This document shows positions 21,370 to 25,450 of a stretch of DNA of 25,450 bases, one piece after another (within the stretch, counting starts at the first letter, position 1; every line of letters begins with the position of its first letter). A program made the position numbers and the translations under genes. Where the stretch lies: assembly GCF_000003815.2 (NCBI RefSeq), contig NC_049982.1:2402897-2428346 (forward strand), written 5' to 3'. The notes beneath the pieces are model-generated. The model saw only the letters and a list, made by a program, of their open reading frames with translations, made no database searches and was not told where the DNA came from. Source of the stretch: Branchiostoma floridae. Taxonomy: Eukaryota > Chordata > Leptocardii > Amphioxiformes > Branchiostomatidae.

Positions 21370-22600
21370 TTAAACGACATGGATGGTACTGACTTAATAT
21401 GTAAAAATAGCTCTGTTACTCAAGTCAATAGCAGTCTCATTATCTTTCAAATGTCAACGCTCCGCTTTCGTCGACCATTTTAACCTCAGGTCGCTCCCTA
21501 CGCTTAACTTCTCTCCCCCCCGCCGCTTGATAAATCAGTGTCAGATTACACCTTGTAGTAAATCAGCGGTGTCGCATTGATCTGTGACACTGCCTCCGTC
21601 ACTGAGTGACAGCCGTCGGGTCAGAGGTCACACGCGAAGAAATCCTTTGATCCCTTAATGAATTGTTCCCCACCCCTTGGTTAAGGGTCATTCACACTTT
21701 GTGGATATATTCAGGTGAGTATTAACTTATTTGGCGGCTTGGTCTTCGGGAAATAAGTTTTGCATAATGGTTGTCGACCACTGTGGTTATCGATCAAAAA
21801 ATAACACGCAAAACTTTAATTAGAACGAAGAATATAGACACCCAACGCAAACCTGATTGCGTACACAAAATGTAAACGGAGCCCCAATTAACTTTCTCGC
21901 TTTTACCTCGCTGGGGCGATAATTTAATCTATGCAAGAAATGACTTCATAAATGACATATCATGCAGAGTGTAAAGGTGTGACTAAAAAGGCGACAAAGA
22001 CAATGTACAAGGCGTAAAAAGATCTACTTTTGTCTATGAAGTTTGCTGAGTACTCTGTCACGCTGTCAAGCTGTCTTTTACAAGACTAGTGCGAGGCCCA
22101 AAATAAACGGACACGATTCTCACGAATCGTACGACAACTTTCACGACAACTTTCACTATGTTAAGCGTTTTTATTGTAATGCCCTGCACATGTAACAATT
22201 TTTAAAATAGATTTATTAGGAATAAAACAATGTAATCTACATCCTCATTCCATTTTTGCGTGCCGTATCTCCTCCTCCATGGCCCTCAGACAGATTCAAA
22301 CTTTTTCAATGTTCAAAACACCAGAAAATAGTTTGTTAAGTTTGCTACCCCGCTGAAGGTAACGTATAGAACGTGATGGAGTTGATTTCGTCCAAGTCTT
22401 GTGTTCAATGCAAGGACATTACGTAAGGGCATCACGAAGAAAACAAAGGTTCAGGCAAACGTAACATTCCATTTGGTGATTTTGTAGGAGTGGTCAAGTT
22501 GTGTTGAACAGATTGGTTGGTGGAAATAATTCCACCTCGTTATCTCATCAGGAGGCCTCACGCCACGGCAGACCTTTTAGCCCCTGGGTCTGACGTAGGT
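21370..22600. other. No gene; diverged duplicate of 19320-19540
   Basis: AAATGTCAACGCTCCGCTTT, CGTCGACC near 21450 and a TCAGAGGTCACACGCGAAG block near 21620 resemble AAATATCAACAGCTCGTTTT, CTTCGACC near 19315 and CCGAAGGTCGCACGCAAGG near 19482, so the two regions may be old copies. A 12-bp direct repeat ACGACAACTTTC lies at 22131-22155. The rest is unremarkable AT-rich DNA. Confidence 0.4.
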
Positions 22601-22603
22601 GAA

Positions 22604-22851
22604 GTGGGCATCTCACTGCACTGGGGGCACCGGTGCGGCACTGCGGGGTTCGTTCACTGCGGCACTGTTGTGTTATTTGCGCTGATTTTTTTTAGTTAGA
22701 TATTGCATAATACGTAAAAGTGTGACTTAGTAGAGAAAAAAATACACAAAACGTAAGAAAATTCGTTCTTTATGTTCTGAAATTCGTTGAGTAATCTTTC
22801 GAACCCCGCAGTGCCGCACCGGTTCCCCAGGTGCAGTGAGATACCACCTTA
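22604..22851. mobile_element. ~245-bp MITE, left tip altered
   Basis: GGGCATCTCACTGCACTGGG, GGCACCGGTGCGGCACTGCG at the left and CCGCAGTGCCGCACCGGTTC, CCCAGGTGCAGTGAGATACC, ACCT at the right; core TTGCATAATACGTAAAAGTG. The first ~8 bases no longer match the family start. Confidence 0.85.
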
Positions 22852-23216
22852 ATTGTAAAGACCAATCACAGGCCCCACCGCCTGTGTGATTCGTGCGGAC
22901 TGTGAAGTTTGTACTGTGATTATTGTACTTTCAATGTACTTCAAACATAGTTGGTTATTACTACTTCAAAACACCAGAGAATTATAGTGTGTTATCACGT
23001 TTGACGCCTGTTACCCCACTGATGTCAAGGTGACGACGCATGAAGCACGGCGGAGTTGTTTTTGTCGATTTGGGCCTCATTACAGTCTCCGGGTTGAAAA
23101 TATGATCGCATCTGTTATGTTAATCATCCCAAAAATGTGGTAAAACCAAATCAGTAAACTAATAAGTTCCAAATCTATCTGTGAAAACGATAGATTTACA
23201 GAATCATAACTGCAAT

Positions 23217-23406
23217 TAGGCCTGGGTCCCAATTCCCTATTCGGGACCCGGCTGGGTAGCTTTCGGAAACGAAACATATGATAAAAGAAGGCAACAAAAC
23301 ACCAAATTCGGGAATAAAAGAGTCTTGAGCATAATTTGTGTATATTCCTTGGTAAACGCTTATATCTTTTCGTTTCTGCAAACATCCCGGCCGGGGCCCG
23401 TTCCGG
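23217..23406. mobile_element. ~190-bp MITE, GTCACATTTCCAAACC family (diverged)
   Basis: TAGGCCTGGGTCCCAATTCC with GGGACCCGGCTGGGTAGCTT, TCGGAAACGAAAC at the left; TCGTTTCTGCAAACATCCCG, GCCGGGGCCCG at the right. The right outer tip is missing. Confidence 0.6.
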
Positions 23407-23480
23407 AAAAGAGACCAAAGACTGTCCGCAGAAGGCCGTCTTGTGCCGCCGCCGCAGCCGCTAATTTCCATACTTTAATG

Positions 23481-23863
23481 CTAAGGTCACATTTCCAAAC
23501 TGGGGCCCGACCGCACTGTTTAAAATAAAATAAGAATAGAAGTAAAGACAAGGCATGCAGACGACTCGCCTTTTTTTTTGTATTTTTGTTTTGTGTATTT
23601 TTGTGTATTTTATTCGATATTTTTCGTTCCTGAGGGACGGAAACCGCCGCGCCGCCAGTGCATTATCGGATAATCATCCGTGCCCGGGCCCCTGCCGGGA
23701 GTTTCGAGGAAACAAAAAAATATAAGTGCTTGTCAAGGAATATGCACAAATTGTGTTTATGCTAACTGTTTAACGTTCCGTGTGTTTTGTTGTCCAGTTA
23801 GACTATACTTTTCGTTCCCAAAAGCTGCCCGAGACCCGGTATGGAAATGTGACTGTAGCATAA
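23481..23863. mobile_element. Partial and rearranged copies of the GTCACATTTCCAAACC family
   Basis: GCTAAGGTCACATTTCCAAA, CTGGGGCCCGACCGC starts at about 23482. A second, truncated left end (GCCCGGGCCCCTGCCGGGAG, TTTCGAGGAAAC) lies near 23680, and the matching right end (AAGCTGCCCGAGACCCGGTA, TGGAAATGTGAC) finishes near 23863. This is either one element with an internal rearrangement or two overlapping fragments. Confidence 0.5.
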
Positions 23864-24084
23864 GAAAGCGTCCACGTCCGTCCTACCTATCTGTATAATG
23901 CCGAGACTTTCCTAAATACTCCCGTAGATAGTAGACAGGGTTTTATCGCTAATACTTTATTGTATCATCCGAGGACGATGATCAAAATCATCGGAATGGC
24001 CTGAGCTCATGATCGAACCAAAACTTGTTGTTTGTGTGGATGTTTTCCCATACCGGCATACGGAAACATCGGGGAGAGAAAAGT

Positions 24085-24639
24085 TTCTGTCCAGTATTTC
24101 ATGCGGTACTGTCCCCACCCCTCTCCCTCTAACACCTTTTACTGAGACAGAGGAATGAACAACGATTTGATTGGTCAGAGAATATCATACGTAACGAACA
24201 AAACCGTACGTTTTGGGTGTTTGTTGTCTTTTAGGGTCCCATATATCCGGTATTTGCCATAAACTGTCAGACTTGCCATGCTCTTTTAAAATGCCTAAGT
24301 CACATTTCCAAACCAGGACAGCTTTCAGGAACAAAAAAGTATGATATAAAAGACACAAAACTACACACGACGTAAAGAGAATAGTCGTAGGTATTATTTG
24401 CGTATATTTTTACGTATACATTTCTATTGTTTGTTTCCATGAAATAAGCCGAGAGAGTTTGGAAATGGGACGCTAGCCTACTGGAGTGGCTGTCAACCAT
24501 TGCCCACTCAGCTGTTAGGTTTTGTTTAAAGGGATTCATAGCTGTAAAATATCTTCAATCTTACAAAAAAGCAACATATGAACGTTCTTCTAAACATTAT
24601 CTGGTGACATAGCCTTGTTCTACCACGTTAACCCCAGCC
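24085..24639. repeat. Direct duplication, copy 1 (~550 bp)
   Basis: CCAGTATTTCATGCGGTACT at 24091 through CTACCACGTTAACCCCAGCC at 24639 is repeated in the same direction at 24892-25450, offset 801-811 bp, with few substitutions and one ~10-bp indel. A CATCCGAGGACGATG motif precedes both copies, closer to copy 2. Confidence 0.92.
24293..24479. mobile_element. 187-bp MITE, GTCACATTTCCAAACC family
   Basis: GCCTAAGTCACATTTCCAAA, CCAGG at the left and GAGAGTTTGGAAATGGGACG, CTAGCC at the right are inverted ends. It lies inside the duplicated block, so it was present before the duplication. Confidence 0.78.
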
Positions 24640-24782
24640 GCGCCCACAGACACACTTTTACCGCACTTGTGTCAAGCTTGTGTCACTGCGGGGTTCGTTC
24701 ACTGCGTCACTGTATTTTTTTTTTATTTTCTCCGATTTTTAAAAATAATTTGAATATTGCGTAATACGTAACAGTATGACTT
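24640..24782. mobile_element. Truncated MITE half (~240-bp family)
   Basis: ACTTGTGTCAAGCTTGTGTC, ACTGCGGGGTTCGTTCACTG and the core TTGCGTAATACGTAACAGTA match one arm and the centre of the family. The other half is missing and is replaced by TCATCATCATCATCGG. It sits exactly between the two direct copies. Confidence 0.7.
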
Positions 24783-24891
24783 CATCATCATCATCGGTCG
24801 GCTCCAGTTGTAAGTGTATGGTCATGCATGTCTACTTTAGCCGGAATCCCCCATTGCTGCCATCGCTATCATCCGAGGACGATGTTTTTGT

Positions 24892-25450
24892 CCAGTATTT
24901 CATGCCGTACTGTCCCCACCCCTCTCCCTCTAACACCTTTTACTGAGACAGAGGAATGAACAACGATTTGATTGGTCAGAGAATATCATATGTAAGAAAC
25001 GAAACCCTACGTTTTGGGTCTTTGTTGTCTTTTAGGGTCCCACATATCCAGTATTGGCCATAAACTGTTAGACTTGCCATGCTCTTTTAGAATGCCTAAG
25101 TCACATTTCCAAACCAGGGTTCGGCCAGGCAGCTTTCAGGAACAAAAAGTATGATATAAAAGACACCAAACTACACAAAACCTAACGAGAAAAGTCGTGG
25201 GAACTATTTGCGTATATTTTTACGTCTACATTTCTATTGTTTGTTTCCATGAAATAAGCCGAGAGAGTTTGGAAATGGGACGCTAGCCTACTGGAGTGGC
25301 TGTCCACCATTGCCCACTCAGCTGTTAGGTCTTGTTTAAAGGGATCCATAGCTGTAAAATATCCTCAGCCTTACAAAAAAAGCAACATATGAACGTTCTT
25401 CCAAACATTATCTGGTGACATAGCCTTGTTCTACCACGTTAACCCCAGCC
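24892..25450. repeat. Direct duplication, copy 2, running to the window edge
   Basis: It matches copy 1 from CCAGTATTTCATGCCGTACT to CCCCAGCC at 25450, so the unit may extend past the window. The ~10 bases GTTCGGCCAG in the MITE arm (near 25120) are absent from copy 1. Confidence 0.92.
25094..25289. mobile_element. MITE, GTCACATTTCCAAACC family, in copy 2
   Basis: Same ends as 24293-24479 but with the longer left arm (CCAGGGTTCGGCCAGGCAGC), which agrees with other family members. Copy 2 therefore keeps the older form and copy 1 carries a deletion. Confidence 0.78.

Noticed and set aside
23360-23551. Minus-strand frame starting MSLLLFLFYF, resembling a signal peptide
   Set aside because: It overlaps MITE ends of the GTCACATTTCCAAACC family and no donor in phase 1 was found; the hydrophobic start comes from an AT-rich run.

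Overview
The window looks like intron-rich, transposon-dense animal DNA, most likely from a lancelet (Branchiostoma) or a close invertebrate deuterostome. This assignment is an inference. It rests on small phase-1 EGF and C-type lectin (CLECT) exons with GT-AG introns, many short non-autonomous DNA transposons, CR1/L2-like LINE 3' ends, tRNA-derived SINEs and a 100-N assembly gap. No bacterial, organellar or viral gene was recognised.

Positions 393-9274 hold part of one minus-strand gene, for which I resolve ten exons. In transcript order (right to left) they encode a three-exon CLECT domain (9133-9274, 8389-8486, 7270-7428), a calcium-binding-type EGF domain (6378-6506), a short linker (5041-5076), a two-exon CLECT domain (4335-4540, 2936-3143) and three EGF domains (2318-2434, 1586-1699, 393-506). 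Every junction keeps reading frame when spliced, which is the strongest support for the model. The product would be an extracellular or cell-surface CLECT/EGF mosaic of at least 440 residues. The signal peptide, first exons and C-terminus lie outside what I can see.

The most unusual feature is that two EGF exons carry tandem repeats running across a splice site. The exon at 6378-6506 is followed by a 57/48/43-bp repeat array (about 5647-6430) in which 15 units each carry a GTGAGT donor. Four extra donors are in frame, 57 nt apart. The exon at 2318-2434 is preceded by four 58-bp units, each carrying a splice acceptor. A 424-bp inverted-repeat transposon with a 9-bp target duplication has split the far end of the donor array.

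From about 9275 to 25450 I see no host exon. The region is a nest of mobile elements: an ~240-bp 3-bp-TSD MITE family (about nine copies), a second MITE family with TCACATTTCCAAACC ends, a third with CACCTTTATTCGC ends, a ~540-bp TIR family, a 950-bp MuDR-like foldback element with a 9-bp TSD, two LINE ORF fragments, two LINE 3' ends, two SINEs, microsatellites and an ~0.55-kb direct duplication at the right edge. One MITE at 13252-13755 contains a younger 250-bp element from the same family that hit the EGF array, so relative insertion order can be read directly.
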